Shown here: one piece after another, positions 20,467-30,229 of the stretch
Numbering within the stretch: position 1 is the stretch's first letter
How the letters are laid out: each line of letters opens with the position of its first letter
Source: Metellina segmentata
Taxonomy: Eukaryota; Arthropoda; Arachnida; Araneae; Tetragnathidae
Direction: 5' to 3'
Length of the DNA: 64,000 nt
Assembly: GCA_947359465.1 (NCBI GenBank)
Contig: OX375872.1
Span: forward strand, 129,195,083 to 129,259,082
The notes under the pieces: model-generated
The model's input: the letters and a program-made list of their open reading frames with translations, nothing else
Databases searched by the model: none
What the model was told of the DNA's origin: nothing
Position numbers and translations under genes: made by a program

Positions 20467-21018
20467 CAAAATATAAATGGATAAATTTTCGAAAAATTAA
20501 AAGGCGACATAGGAATTGGCAAAGCAAATCACATGAGAGTAAGTAGAAGAGCCCCAATGAGCAATGTTTTACTATCTGGTTTTCAAGCGATTTAGATTTC
20601 CGAGTTTAACCCCATAACCAGTGACATGAATCTTTTGAACCCAGAAAAATAAGGTTGCCGGTTCCTACCGACATTATACTATGAATTTTTTCAATCATGG
20701 AAATTTCTTTTGCACCACGAAATTTTATAGGCAAATGAAATAAATTAAACAATTGGCTCAAGACTTGCTTTTCTTTTTGTTTAAAAAAATATTAGTTTGC
20801 AAAAATAACTTATAGGTGGAAAAAATTGTTCTTTTTGTAAGTCAACAGTTAACAATGAGATGACATGAAAATACATAAATTTGAAATCAAATGTCTATTT
20901 TTCAAATTGTTTGAGCATTGGCAAATATTTCATAGGGTTTATATATAAAACAAAAAAGTAAAGCTTTTCTCTATGAATATCATAGAACAATTGTAATAGC
21001 ATCCCCCAGAACATGCCA

Positions 21019-21180
21019 GAGTGGGGTGTCAGCTCAGGTGTTGCTTCGTCATCTGACCGTGGTTCAAAATTACGAGGTGTTGTCCTCGAATCTTTCCCTT
21101 AAGGGACTGATCCCGGACCGTCGTCAATAGCCCGTTGTGTTGCTCTAGTACGACGTTAACTGAAATTACCATTACCATTA
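21019..21180 (+). mobile_element. tRNA-type SINE with 14-bp target duplication
   Basis: A 5'-truncated plus-strand copy ends in repeats of ATTACC. CCCAGAACATGCCA stands on both sides (21005-21018 and 21181-21194), a target duplication typical of LINE-driven insertion. Confidence 0.9.
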
Positions 21181-21407
21181 CCCAGAACATGCCAATTCAT
21201 TGGAGTTTGAGCTTGTAATATAAAATTAATCAATTCCAATAGCTTTCTGCTTCAAAACCATTATCTTTTTTGAACATATTCAATTATCAGATGAGTGTGA
21301 ATTAACTTTGGATGGAACTATTAAAATTGTCAGTTATAAAGATTTATGTGCAAAATTGGAATGATTTTGTGATGCTGCAAAAAGTCTTATCATTATCTTT
21401 TTTTTAT

Positions 21408-21410
<3 letters not shown>

Positions 21411-21491
<81 letters not shown>
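21411..21491 (+). repeat. (GA)n microsatellite
   Basis: About 80 bp of GA dinucleotides with a single interruption. Confidence 0.98.
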
Positions 21492-21493
<2 letters not shown>

Positions 21494-21499
21494 ACAATA

Positions 21500-22400
21500 C
21501 TAAATAAATAACTAGAACATCTTAAAAAAAGAAAGCAAATTACTACAATTTTAACAACATGAGTGAATATATCTTGAACATCTTCACTCATCACATGGTC
21601 ATTATATAGTCACACGAAATGTTAGAAACGAAACCAACACTGATGGGAGAGGGCTTGTGAGTGACAAGTATTGGTCAATGACCCAATATGGAAATACTTG
21701 TCTGGTAATTATGATCTCAATAAGCAAAAACTGTTAATGTCTTCAAAGTGATGATTTTCAATATAATTTTGTGGTGAACTCAGTACAAGAGAAGATCTTA
21801 AGTTATTTGAATACAATAGCATGCACTTGTTCAGTTATTTCATTTGCAGAAAGAAAAATGAATTTTTTAATTATGATTTAAATCAATGATTTTTTAATAG
21901 AAATCACTTGATTTAAATCAAGCTGATTAAAATCGGCATACCCTGTAACAATCTATACATTCATGTTACTAAAGTTTAAAAAAAACAATTTGAAACAATG
22001 CAACTTTTTAATAAGCAATACTTGAAAAATCATCCATTCTCATTGGCTTTTCGCCATTTGAACTATAACAGTATTTTCAGTCTAATAAATAATCATGATT
22101 CAAAGAGAAAATGTTAATATTTGTGTAGTGTTTAATTCTTTTAAGTTCTTCCAATTAAGAATAAAGTTTATTAGAATTTTTAATAAATTATAACTTTTCT
22201 AACATTGCAAGATAAGGAAACAGAATCAGAAAGTGCACTGGAATATAAGTTTATTAATATATATGCTGTGCTAAGAAAATAAAGATAAATTTAAGATTAT
22301 ATCAAATTTTTTTCTAATTTTATTTTTACTTAAATATAAAACTCATAATTTCCATTCATACAAGCTTTAACTAAATACATTGATGTTATTAAGATGTCTA
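21500..22400. other. AT-rich spacer
   Basis: No coding signal supported. It contains an imperfect palindrome around ATTTAAATCAATGATTTTTTAA near 21880-21925. Confidence 0.45.
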
Positions 22401-22411
22401 CTTGATGATTA

Positions 22412-22531
22412 CTATGGATCCCAGTGTTCCGGGATCCACTGCACATATTTACCTTTCTGCTCTAAATCACGTGTAAATATTTGACGCTTCAAAATAACTC
22501 TAGAAGATGTATTTTCAATTAATCCAATGGA
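22412..22531 (-). CDS. Candidate terminal exon of an unrecognised host gene
   Basis: On the minus strand a 120-nt block follows a CTCTCCAG acceptor-like string. It encodes 39 residues and a stop: SIGLIENTSSRVILKRQ, IFTRDLEQKGKYVQ, WIPEHWDP, then TAG at 22414-22412. The mix of charged and aromatic residues looks like a genuine protein C-terminus. Just upstream (about 22541-22640) another frame is open and also coding-like (AKHIALEQLNHFQNKSEK, then VFHLRFLSC). Joining the two would need a 34-nt intron, which is very short, or there is an indel. The gene would therefore be either spliced in a way I cannot resolve or a pseudogene. The protein is not recognised. Confidence 0.45.
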   Translation of the reverse strand, partial: SIGLIENTSSRVILKRQIFTRDLEQKGKYVQWIPEHWDP

Positions 22532-22540
22532 CTGGAGAGC

Positions 22541-22636
22541 AACTTAAGAATCGGAGATGGAATACTTTCTCAGATTTATTTTGAAAGTGGTTAAGTTGCT
22601 CAAGGGCAATATGTTTAGCTATATCTGCACCATCAA
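22541..22636 (-). CDS. Candidate exon upstream of the terminal exon, unrecognised
   Basis: This minus-strand frame reads FDGADIAKHIALEQLNHFQN, then KSEKVFHLRFLSCSPV, before a stop. An AG acceptor (GATGGTGCAG) lies within its start, so the exon may begin at the ATA codon near 22624. The end could be a GTATTC donor at 22565. It lies next to 22412-22531 on the same strand and probably belongs to the same gene. Confidence 0.35.
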
Positions 22637-22926
22637 ATGTAGTTTGAAATTAAACTAGGAGGTAGGAAGAAAAAAGTATTGCAAAAAATACCTACACCAG
22701 CATTTGGTTTATCCAGTAAGGAAAATTGGATACTAAACATTCAAGGTTGGAAAGTAGCAACAGAGTAATTGTAGAAACCAGCAATTATGTATAGAAAACA
22801 AATAAGTTTTGCACACAGAAATATTTACATTTAAATACATAATTTTCTCTATTCTTGATATCTAGGTAGAGGCAAGTATTCATCAATCACAGAATTAATG
22901 ATGACAACATACAAAGCAACACTTAC

Positions 22927-22995
22927 CTGCTGTAAATGTATAACTTTACATATATTTCCCAATAGTTTCCTTCTTTCTAGTAACAATTTAGTCAT
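22927..22995 (-). CDS. Candidate first or internal exon, unrecognised
   Basis: The frame reads MTKLLLERRKLLGNICKV then IHLQQ on the minus strand, and is followed by a strong CAG|GTAAGT donor (22926-22921). An alternative is a 50-nt internal exon after an ACTAG acceptor. In that case the frame could differ (KEGNYWEIYVKLYIY). I cannot decide which. Confidence 0.35.
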
Positions 22996-23393
22996 TGCTC
23001 ATTTTTAAGAATCCAATGAGATTGAGGGGAAATGTCAAAGATCTTTGTAGATCATTAAAAGGAAATAAAATTTGATTTCATGATTAGGCAGGGACTTGAC
23101 AATTAGTAAAATCATGTGGGTTTGTAAAAAGGAAGTCCATTAAAATTAGCATCAACTTTACAATCCAATCTTTGAAGCAAATGTTTGATATTAAAAGCTT
23201 ACCTCTTTTATAAGGATTGCGTTTGTGGTTACTTAGCTACAAATCGTCGTTTTACTATCAAAATCTTAAAAGTCTTGGAAACACAAAATTTTTTATAAAC
23301 GATTAAAATATACGTACCTATTGTTAGACCAGATACATAAGGTTTAATCATTAGCAAATAGAGGGCCTTATAACTGATGCAGATTAGGGAGGT

Positions 23394-23450
23394 TAGTTGG
23401 GTTTTTATGGCGCAAAGGCCACACATGGCCAAGCTGCGCCAGACACAAGA
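23394..23450 (-). repeat. Dispersed hairpin-forming motif
   Basis: GGCGCA and TGCGCC (23409-23414, 23435-23440) enclose GGCCA and TGGCC (23417-23421, 23426-23430), a two-step hairpin. The minus-strand sequence resembles a motif that recurs in the 39.1-40.3 kb array and near 47.35 kb. Confidence 0.6.
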
Positions 23451-23648
23451 CAAAAAAAGTCTAGACGAAATAAAGATTGATAGTAGAACTTTATCTATTT
23501 ACAATTTCAGATGTGGGAGGTTTTGAAACGAGTTTAGAGTAAGCATAATTGTACCCAAATAATTTTAAAACCTCGTTAAAGGGGAAAAAATGGACTTACA
23601 AGGTTTTGAAAGTGACACAAAATGTTAAACTGTCCATTATATACTTAC

Positions 23649-23705
23649 CATTCCAAATCATTGGAAGTGCCATGTTCAGATATATTCAAAAAACAATCTG
23701 CTGTA
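23649..23705 (-). CDS. Candidate short exon, unrecognised
   Basis: A 57-nt minus-strand block reads TADCFLNISEHGTSNDLE in frame. It is flanked by a TTCTCAG acceptor with pyrimidines upstream and a GTAAGT donor. It lies between the CLCC1-like gene and the other exon candidates on the same strand. Confidence 0.4.
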
Positions 23706-23749
23706 CTGAGAACCAGAGCACTAACCACCTTTCTTGTTGGCATTAATCA

Positions 23750-24550
23750 TTAAAATAAAATTAAAAGTTGAAACTACAGAAATTACTATTGCTTTAAACT
23801 ATCTTTCTGTAAAACTACTTTCAAAACAATACAACTATGGTAAAAAATACATCATAACCAGAAAGTTACCTCTTTCATAAAGCACTAAATGGTAATAAAC
23901 TTTATTCATAATACCTCAAGAAATAAATAAACTAATAACTACCTAATATAAAAATTATCCACTTCATTCATGTTGAAATATGAAGTGTCAGGCATTAAAA
24001 TGCTATAACTATTTTTAGTAAAATTAAACATAGAAAAACATTTTTACTTGAAATTGTATTCTTTTTCAGACTTTCTTAAGTCAGTACTTCACTGAAATAA
24101 ATTCTAGCAAAAGCTACTATACCTACTTAACTAAATAAATTTTTAGAGATAAAATGCTCAAAATAGAAAAAAATGCTTCAATAAATTATTTATTTTCAGA
24201 GAAATTAAAATAAATCTTTATAATTGTTATATTGAAACATTCTGCAAGTGTACAACAAATATGAAGCACAATCAAAACACTCAACATCTCTCGCAACACC
24301 AATCACATCACAATTTACAAACATCACAGGGAAATATAGTTATTTCTCTCTCTATTATATATAAACAACCAATATCACCAAATCTTCAACGCAACGGAAA
24401 AGTAAATCGTAAGAAAAGTAAAACATTGCAAGCATTTCACTCACGATATTAATTAAAAACTCCCATGATTATTTACAAGAATTAAGATGACTAATGATTA
24501 ATAATACACATATTCAAAATGAAGAGTTCACTAAAATATAGGAGTCATGC
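23750..24550. other. AT-rich 3' flank of the CLCC1-like gene
   Basis: Probably includes the 3' UTR. Several TTTATT strings (AATAAA on the minus strand) occur, for example near 24187, but no one polyadenylation site can be chosen. Confidence 0.4.
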
Positions 24551-26416
24551 TTATAAATCACTAATTTCACTGATACTTCTGGTTGTACCCGTAGACACGC
24601 ACGATTCTGAAGCAGTTTTTGAAGTTCTGTTTATAGCAGTTACATTTGATTTAGAGACACTGTGGTCGTCAATAAAATTTTTGTCGACAGAGCTGTTTGT
24701 ACATCCAGATACTGCCTCACTATTTGCATTCTCCTCAGCACTCAGCATAGCATTACGACTATCTTCACTACTACAAACTTTGCAGTCGTCATGCAGATAC
24801 TCCACATCATCACTAAGACAACATGAACAGCAATGGTCGCTGTGCATCACTAGCTCGGAAACTTCCTCGATGCCACTGCCGACTTCCTCTGAATTGTCTC
24901 CCAGTTCATTGTCTTCAAAGGACACACTACTTTTATGGACTTCTAAGCAGCTAGAATGTTCATAGTCTTTAGAGCACTTATTTGGCCTCCATTTAACTCC
25001 TATAGGCCTGGGAGGAAATCCTGTACACTTTGAGGGTTTATTTGGAAACATATCTGGCACGCTTTCGTCCATATCCATGTCCTGTCGGATTTTCAAAAAT
25101 TTAGAATCTTTACCTTGAATGTATTGCACCATATTGCACACCTTCTCTTTTGACGATGCGGTTAAAGTTTCACGGGGTTGAAGATTTTCAACACGACTAC
25201 CCACAGGGTAATGGGGCTCAATTGCACCCATGAAAAAGGGAAACCTGATTCTATAGTTACACATCATTATCAGAAAGAGGAACATTAATACAATAATCAG
25301 TATCTTAATTTCCCATGTCAAATCATGAAAGAGCTGTTTCAAAGCAGTGTTGACAACACGGGAAATGACAGATAATGGCTGGAGGAGCGTTGCAGTAACT
25401 GCTTCAGTCAGAGCAACAGATATACTAACTTCCCATTTTGCATCCACTAATAATGCTTCGTAGTATTTAACACAGTCATTACTTTTAAAATAGCTGACGA
25501 AATATTCCCGAACATGTTCGAAAAATCCAAATTCATGTTTCCGACATTCATCAGGAACTTGCATAGAATGCAGTTCAGCATGTTTAAATGCTACTCTTTG
25601 CTGATACAAATGCATCCAATGCCAGAAAACAACTATTGCACACAAAAAGAATATGCACATAAGAATAGGATGATATTTGCTCCACATATACAGAACATAC
25701 ACAAAACATAAAGTGACAACAGCCCACCCAGCAGGCTTTGCATAATCGAACACCACAGTCCAGTCATATTCTTCCGTCTTAGATATTGTGGCTTGAGCAA
25801 GCATACTACAAACTAACTCATCAAGTTCAGCTATTTCAAGGGATTTGGCAGTAGACAGCTCCTTCAGTTTATCAAGCATATGAGAATCTAAAGGAAAGAT
25901 AACAGAGCTGGGTTCTGAATAGGATTCTTTTTCCACCTTCAATATAAGCTTTTTCAACCAACGTGAGATATAAATGCTGTCTAATACGCAAATTTGCTGT
26001 CTGTCTTTTGAAAAATGTCCACCAGGTACTATGTTATTATCTTCTATAACGTCCACTTTAGATGTTTTACTGCCAATGACATCACCTTTAATGTCACTAA
26101 AGAGGGGTTCTTCATCACTATTGAGGTTGTATATATTTTTAACTGTGCTTTCCTCAGATGATTTTGCGAACTCTTCTTGTCGCTCTTTCAATGGATAACT
26201 GATCATTTCATACGGATCCACCCACGATTCTTTAGCTGTCGTTAATTTTTTCATAAAATTTTCAGCAATTTCCTTGCGTCTTTGCAGTTCCGAAATCTTT
26301 TGCTCGCTCTCGTTCGGTTTGGTGGTCGGTGGTTCATTGTCAGTTTGGATCAGAGACTCGCAAGAGCAAACGAATATGAAATAAGCGAATAAAATCGAAG
26401 AATTTACTCCAAACAT
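24551..26416 (-). CDS. CLCC1: CLCC1-like ER chloride channel protein, single exon
   Basis: Predicted 621 residues. The start is the ATG at 26416: the frame stays open upstream to a GTG at 26470, but only the ATG places a signal peptide (FGVNSSILFAYFIFVCSCES) at the N-terminus. A luminal region follows with SWVDPYEMISYP, a block known from CLCC1 proteins. Membrane segments lie at about residues 229-245, 251-270 and 368-386. Between the second and third is the family core: FWHWMHLYQQRVAFKHAE, then CVKYYEALLVDAKWEVS. The C-terminal tail is acidic and low in complexity, with a Cys-rich patch (HCCSCCLSDD). In animals CLCC1 is an ER anion channel involved in ER ion balance. The whole coding sequence is uninterrupted, and the absence of introns is unusual. 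It shows no frame damage, so it should be functional. Confidence 0.88.
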   Translation of the reverse strand: MFGVNSSILFAYFIFVCSCESLIQTDNEPPTTKPNESEQKISELQRRKEIAENFMKKLTTAKESWVDPYEMISYPLKERQEEFAKSSEESTVKNIYNLNSDEEPLFSDIKGDVIGSKTSKVDVIEDNNIVPGGHFSKDRQQICVLDSIYISRWLKKLILKVEKESYSEPSSVIFPLDSHMLDKLKELSTAKSLEIAELDELVCSMLAQATISKTEEYDWTVVFDYAKPAGWAVVTLCFVYVLYMWSKYHPILMCIFFLCAIVVFWHWMHLYQQRVAFKHAELHSMQVPDECRKHEFGFFEHVREYFVSYFKSNDCVKYYEALLVDAKWEVSISVALTEAVTATLLQPLSVISRVVNTALKQLFHDLTWEIKILIIVLMFLFLIMMCNYRIRFPFFMGAIEPHYPVGSRVENLQPRETLTASSKEKVCNMVQYIQGKDSKFLKIRQDMDMDESVPDMFPNKPSKCTGFPPRPIGVKWRPNKCSKDYEHSSCLEVHKSSVSFEDNELGDNSEEVGSGIEEVSELVMHSDHCCSCCLSDDVEYLHDDCKVCSSEDSRNAMLSAEENANSEAVSGCTNSSVDKNFIDDHSVSKSNVTAINRTSKTASESCVSTGTTRSISEISDL

Positions 26417-26419
26417 TAT

Positions 26420-26815
26420 TTCAATAAACTTAAACAACGCTTTTAACTGCTTGAATAGGAAAAGAAACACTTCAGCACATACGCTTCCGTAAAGAAAACT
26501 ACATGTGAATAAAATGTGGAATGGAGAATGACAACAGCAATAGATTGCGCCGCAGCATGAAGAACACGTTTGACATCTCTCAAATTATTCGCGCCTGGCA
26601 GCAGCGGTAACAATCTTATTGGCTATATGTATTTAGATCTAATCTGCTTCCAATTACCTAGAACTAGGAAGTAAAATAACAAGGACGTGTCATTTAATAG
26701 TACAACTGAAATAGTAAGGTAGTACTGCAAAACTCTGCAGCCAGACAAGTTTTCTGTTAGTGCGCCACATGATCAATCTTATGGCAGTAAACTGATGTTC
26801 TGATATTAAATAAAG
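26420..26815. promoter_or_regulatory. Probable CLCC1 promoter and 5' flank
   Basis: The DNA upstream of the start has a GC-richer patch near 26540-26610 and a CTTATTGGC (CCAAT-type) string near 26615. No TATA box stands out. The SINE pair begins about 400 bp upstream of the start codon. Confidence 0.35.
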
Positions 26816-26939
26816 TTCGTCATCTGACCGTGGTTCAAAATTACAAGGTGTCCCCTTAAGGGATTGATCCCGGATCGTCGTCAATAGCCCGTTGTGTTAC
26901 TCTAGTAGGACGTTAACTAAAATTACCATTACCATTACT
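26815..26939 (+). mobile_element. SINE copy, plus strand, left arm of an inverted pair
   Basis: Truncated SINE with the block CATCTGACCGTGGTTCAAAA, the GATCCCGGATCGTCGTCAAT block and the ATTACC tail. Confidence 0.85.
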
Positions 26940-26947
26940 ATTAATTT

Positions 26948-27093
26948 ATGGTAATGGTAATTTTTGTTAACGTCCTACTAGAGCAACACAACGGGCTATT
27001 GATGACGGTCCGGATCACTCCCTCAAGGGAAAGATTCGAGGACCACACCTAGTAATTTTGAACCACGGTCAGATGACGAAGTAACACCTGAGC
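26948..27093 (-). mobile_element. SINE copy, minus strand, right arm of an inverted pair
   Basis: Same SINE family, facing the copy at 26815-26939 tail to tail with a spacer of under 15 bp. The two can form a hairpin of about 120 bp. Confidence 0.85.
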
Positions 27094-27128
27094 TATTAAA
27101 ATAAGAAACAAAAAAAAATTCTTTATTA

Positions 27129-27900
27129 GGTAATGGTAATTTTAGTTAACGTCGCACTAGAGCAGTATTCCAGTAAGTATCGATGTGCAATCCTCGAATG
27201 TCCATAATAAGGAGCCTAGTTAAAATTGCCTCAAGACAACGGAGGATGAGAAGAAGACCAAACGGAAAGAGAGGTAACAGGTTGAATTATATGGAGTTTG
27301 TTTCCACTTTGCATATTCCATTCATTCCTCCGATCATTCCAATTGATGTCTGACATTCTATCTGAGATCTTCTTATGGAACACAAAGACTCAAGTTTCTA
27401 GTATTCTTTGGAGCAGTGTCAGCAAGTTCATTGCCGGTAACCCAACGTGGCCTGGTATCCAACAAAGAGATATTCCATAGCCACCCGAGTAAGCTGACGA
27501 TGGAATTGCAGCACGGCAATAGCTAAAGGATGTTGTGGATGATCTGCTGACAAGCATTACAATATACTTTTCGAGTCCGTATAAACGATAGAATTACCTA
27601 TTCCCTGGTAAGAAATATATTTAAACGCTTTATTCAAACCACAAAATTCAGCCGTAAAATAGATAAGACACTGGGAAAAACATAACTTACCGTGGTTGAT
27701 CCACAGACAAAGACGCAACCAACATATTCTGTTGGTTTCGATCCATCTGCAAAAATTGCAGTGTAGTCTCTGTAAAGATGACGGTGACCGGCAAAAAGTT
27801 GACGGTAAATGAGTAGACTGGTGTTCGACATTCCAAAACCTGAGAATAGGTCCAAGTGGGAAACATTTGTAAGGATCCAAACGGGCAAAAGAAGTTAAAG
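27129..27900 (-). mobile_element. 3' end of an RNase H-bearing LINE (I/Jockey-like), decayed
   Basis: On the minus strand an RNase H domain is readable: IFADGSKPTEYVG with the first aspartate, TAEFCGLNKAF with the glutamate and IVYTDSKSILNAL with the second aspartate. WIPGHVG-type and GNELADTA-type motifs follow in shifted frames near 27430. Near 27220-27175 comes GHSRIAHRYLL, the C-terminal motif of LINE polyproteins. Almost directly after it, 27164-27129 is the same tail as the SINE family (TGCTCTAGTGCGACGTTAAC, then ATTACC). Several frameshifts show the copy is dead. Confidence 0.75.
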
Positions 27901-28085
27901 GACTCTCAGAAACATTGATATTGTCACTTAGAAAATTTGGGTAGTTTTTATGATGGCTTAAAATAACACAGCCGTTAACTAGATCAAGCAGTATTTATTC
28001 ATAGCAAAGGAATGTGCGGCGATCTAGCTGATCGTACATCAGGACATTATAGATACATTCAAATTAACTTAAGCTCGAACTTTCT

Positions 28086-28320
28086 GGTAATGGTAATTTT
28101 TAGTTAACGTCTTACTAGAGCAACACAGCGGGCTATTGACGACGGTCCGGGATCAGTCCCTTAAGGGAAAGATCCGAGGAAACTCCTAGAGAGCCTATTT
28201 AAAAGAAATTAAAAACTTGCGAGTAGCCGTCACTGGGTTTCGAACTGAAGACCCAGCGCTCTTTAGCTCGCGTCGTTACCTCTGGGCCACCAGTCTGTCT
28301 GAACAGAGACGAAATACGAT
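28086..28320 (-). mobile_element. tRNA-derived SINE, near full length
   Basis: On the minus strand it starts with a tRNA-like head. The A-box region is TGGCCCAGAGGTAACG and the B-box region is AGTTCGAAACCC. It ends with the shared SINE tail and GGTAAT repeats (plus sense) at 28086. The head differs from that of the 49340 copy, while the tail is the same. Confidence 0.75.
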
Positions 28321-28355
28321 ATTACCGTCTCCTTAAAAAAAAAAACGTCTCGATG

Positions 28356-30165
28356 TCAAACTAGTTTGTTCACGTGTTGCGTTCTGGATCTCGTCACGGG
28401 TCCTCTGTATGGCCTAGCCTTTCCAGAAGAGTCAGGTGTAGTGTCTTCCTCATTTGTCCCCAAATTGTCGATGACGTCAGGAGTAGTATCACTACGGAGT
28501 GTCTCTGAGTGCTTTGAGTTATTGATTAGAGTTTGTTCCTGAGCTTCTGGATCATAGTACTTTTTCATCCGCAGAACATGGACAACCTCTCTAGATTTCC
28601 GTCTTCGGGGTGATGGTTCTGGAAACTTCATTTGTGATGTCAGACAGTTTTCAAACTACTCGATACGGACCAAAATAACACTTCAGTAGGCTTGTGGAAA
28701 GACCTACTTTCCTCACGGGTGTGAATACCCAAGCAAGGTCACCAGGGTTGTATGATACGTCTTGGTGTATAGGATCATATCTGTTTTTGTCCCTTTGTTG
28801 TGCTTCTAAAGTCCTGATTAGGGCGAGCTGTCTAGATTCCTCGACTTGGGTGACGAGACGACCGACCTAGTCATTTTTTGAGAAGTCGGCCGGCACTGTA
28901 CGAAAACACAGTGTCAAGTGTCGTTTCGGCTTCTCGACCATGTATAAAATAAAAAAGGACTAAAACCCATTGTTTTCTGTTTTTCAGTATTATAAGCGAG
29001 TGACAAAAGGAAGAATTTCATCCCAGTTCTTTTGCTCTACTTCAACGTACATTGATAACATATCCGTAAGGGTTTTGGTGAATCGCTATTCGTCTGGGGA
29101 TGGTATCTGGTAGTTATCCTATTCATAGTGTTACATAGGTGATGAATTTCCTTTACCAGCTTCGACTAGAAAAGTTTGCCACAATCGGTTATAATCGATC
29201 GAGGCTCTTTGTGTTTCAACATAATTTCCTCTGTAATGAATTTCGCCACCTCTGGAGCTTCGGCTGTTGGTAGAGCTTTAGTCACTGCGAAACGAGATAA
29301 GTAATCTGTGCACACGATAATCCATTTGTTTCCTTTTGTTGATTTAAGAAGCCTGCAAAAAAGATCTATGACCTTGCGTTGAAAAGGCTCGACAGCTGAA
29401 GTAATGGGTACGAGGCCAGGTGGTTTCTGGGGAACTAATTTCTTTCTTTGACATTCTTGGCATTGCATAATGTAACGACGTATACTCTCCAGTCCCGTAG
29501 TTAGTCCAGGCCAGAAGGAACGCTTCCGAACCCTATGGTACGTTTTTGCAAAGCCTAGGTGTCCAGCAGTTGGATCGTTTTGGAAATATAAAATTTCAAG
29601 ACATAGATGTTTAGGGATAATGGCAACCATTTTCTTCCTGAAGGATCGAAGTTCTTCGTGCAAAGTAAAGCAATTTGCAGATTAAAAGCTTGTAGATTAA
29701 AGTTATTTGTCACTAATTCTGCCTTTTCATAGGTATGAATTATTTTGGATAGTTCTGGATCTTTTCTTTGTTCGACGGCGATATCTGAAAAGGAAGTCAG
29801 GGCATCATCTTTTTCAGGAGTTCAAGCTTCTTCCTCGATAGGATTTCTTGAAAGGTTGTCGGCGTCTTTATGCTTCTTGCCACTGTAATAAATAATTTCC
29901 AATTCATATTCTTGAAGACGTAGAGCCCACCTAGCAAGTCTTCCCGACGGAGTCCTGCAAGCCAGCAAAGGGGATGATGGTCGGTCACAATTTTAAAGCA
30001 TCTTCCAAATAAATATGGTCGGAATTTAGTGATAGCCCATACAGCAGCAAGGCGCTCTCGTTCAGTCATGGAATAATTCTTCTCAGACTTTGACAGAGTT
30101 CTTGATGCATAAGCAATAACTCTTTCCTTTCCCTTCAGTATTTGAACTAATACCACGCCTATAGA
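28356..30165 (-). pseudogene. Gypsy-type LTR retrotransposon pol fragment (RNase H and integrase)
   Basis: Minus-strand coding blocks run in pol order. The RT-proximal RNase H part lies at 30156-29800 ([29 protein letters not shown]). An H2C2 zinc-binding block and integrase core follow at 29663-29166 (GHLGFAKTYHRVRKRSFWPG, CQECQRKK, VCTDYLSRFAV, IITDCG). The core then continues in another frame near 29100-29000 (YHPQTNGLTERF) with the third catalytic residue. A C-terminal tail follows (28990-28356: LAWVFTPVRKVGLS, then the basic MKFPEPSPRRRKS part). The reverse transcriptase and gag are missing, since the element is cut at about 30165 next to a LINE tail. No LTR was identified with confidence. 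It has stops and frame changes, so it is inactive. Confidence 0.8.
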
Positions 30166-30177
30166 AATGAAGGGATA

Positions 30178-30229
30178 TACAAATACAAATACAAATACAA
30201 ATATTGACGACCAGCTACAGGCTCAAGCC
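30178..30229 (-). mobile_element. Extremely truncated copy of the 9718-13951 LINE (3' tail only)
   Basis: About 52 bp match the 3' end of the large LINE: the ACAAAT repeats followed by TATTGACGACCAGCTACAGG and CTCAAGCC. This defines the conserved 3' end needed for priming in this family. Confidence 0.85.

Noticed and set aside
21312..21594. Open frames with alternating Arg/Glu or Ser/Leu
   Set aside because: They are the translation of a GA microsatellite.
27900..28085. LTR of the Gypsy element
   Set aside because: No matching second copy and no clear TG...CA ends were found in the window.
28225..28320. A free-standing tRNA gene
   Set aside because: A and B boxes are present, but the sequence runs on into the SINE body and tail, so it is a SINE head.
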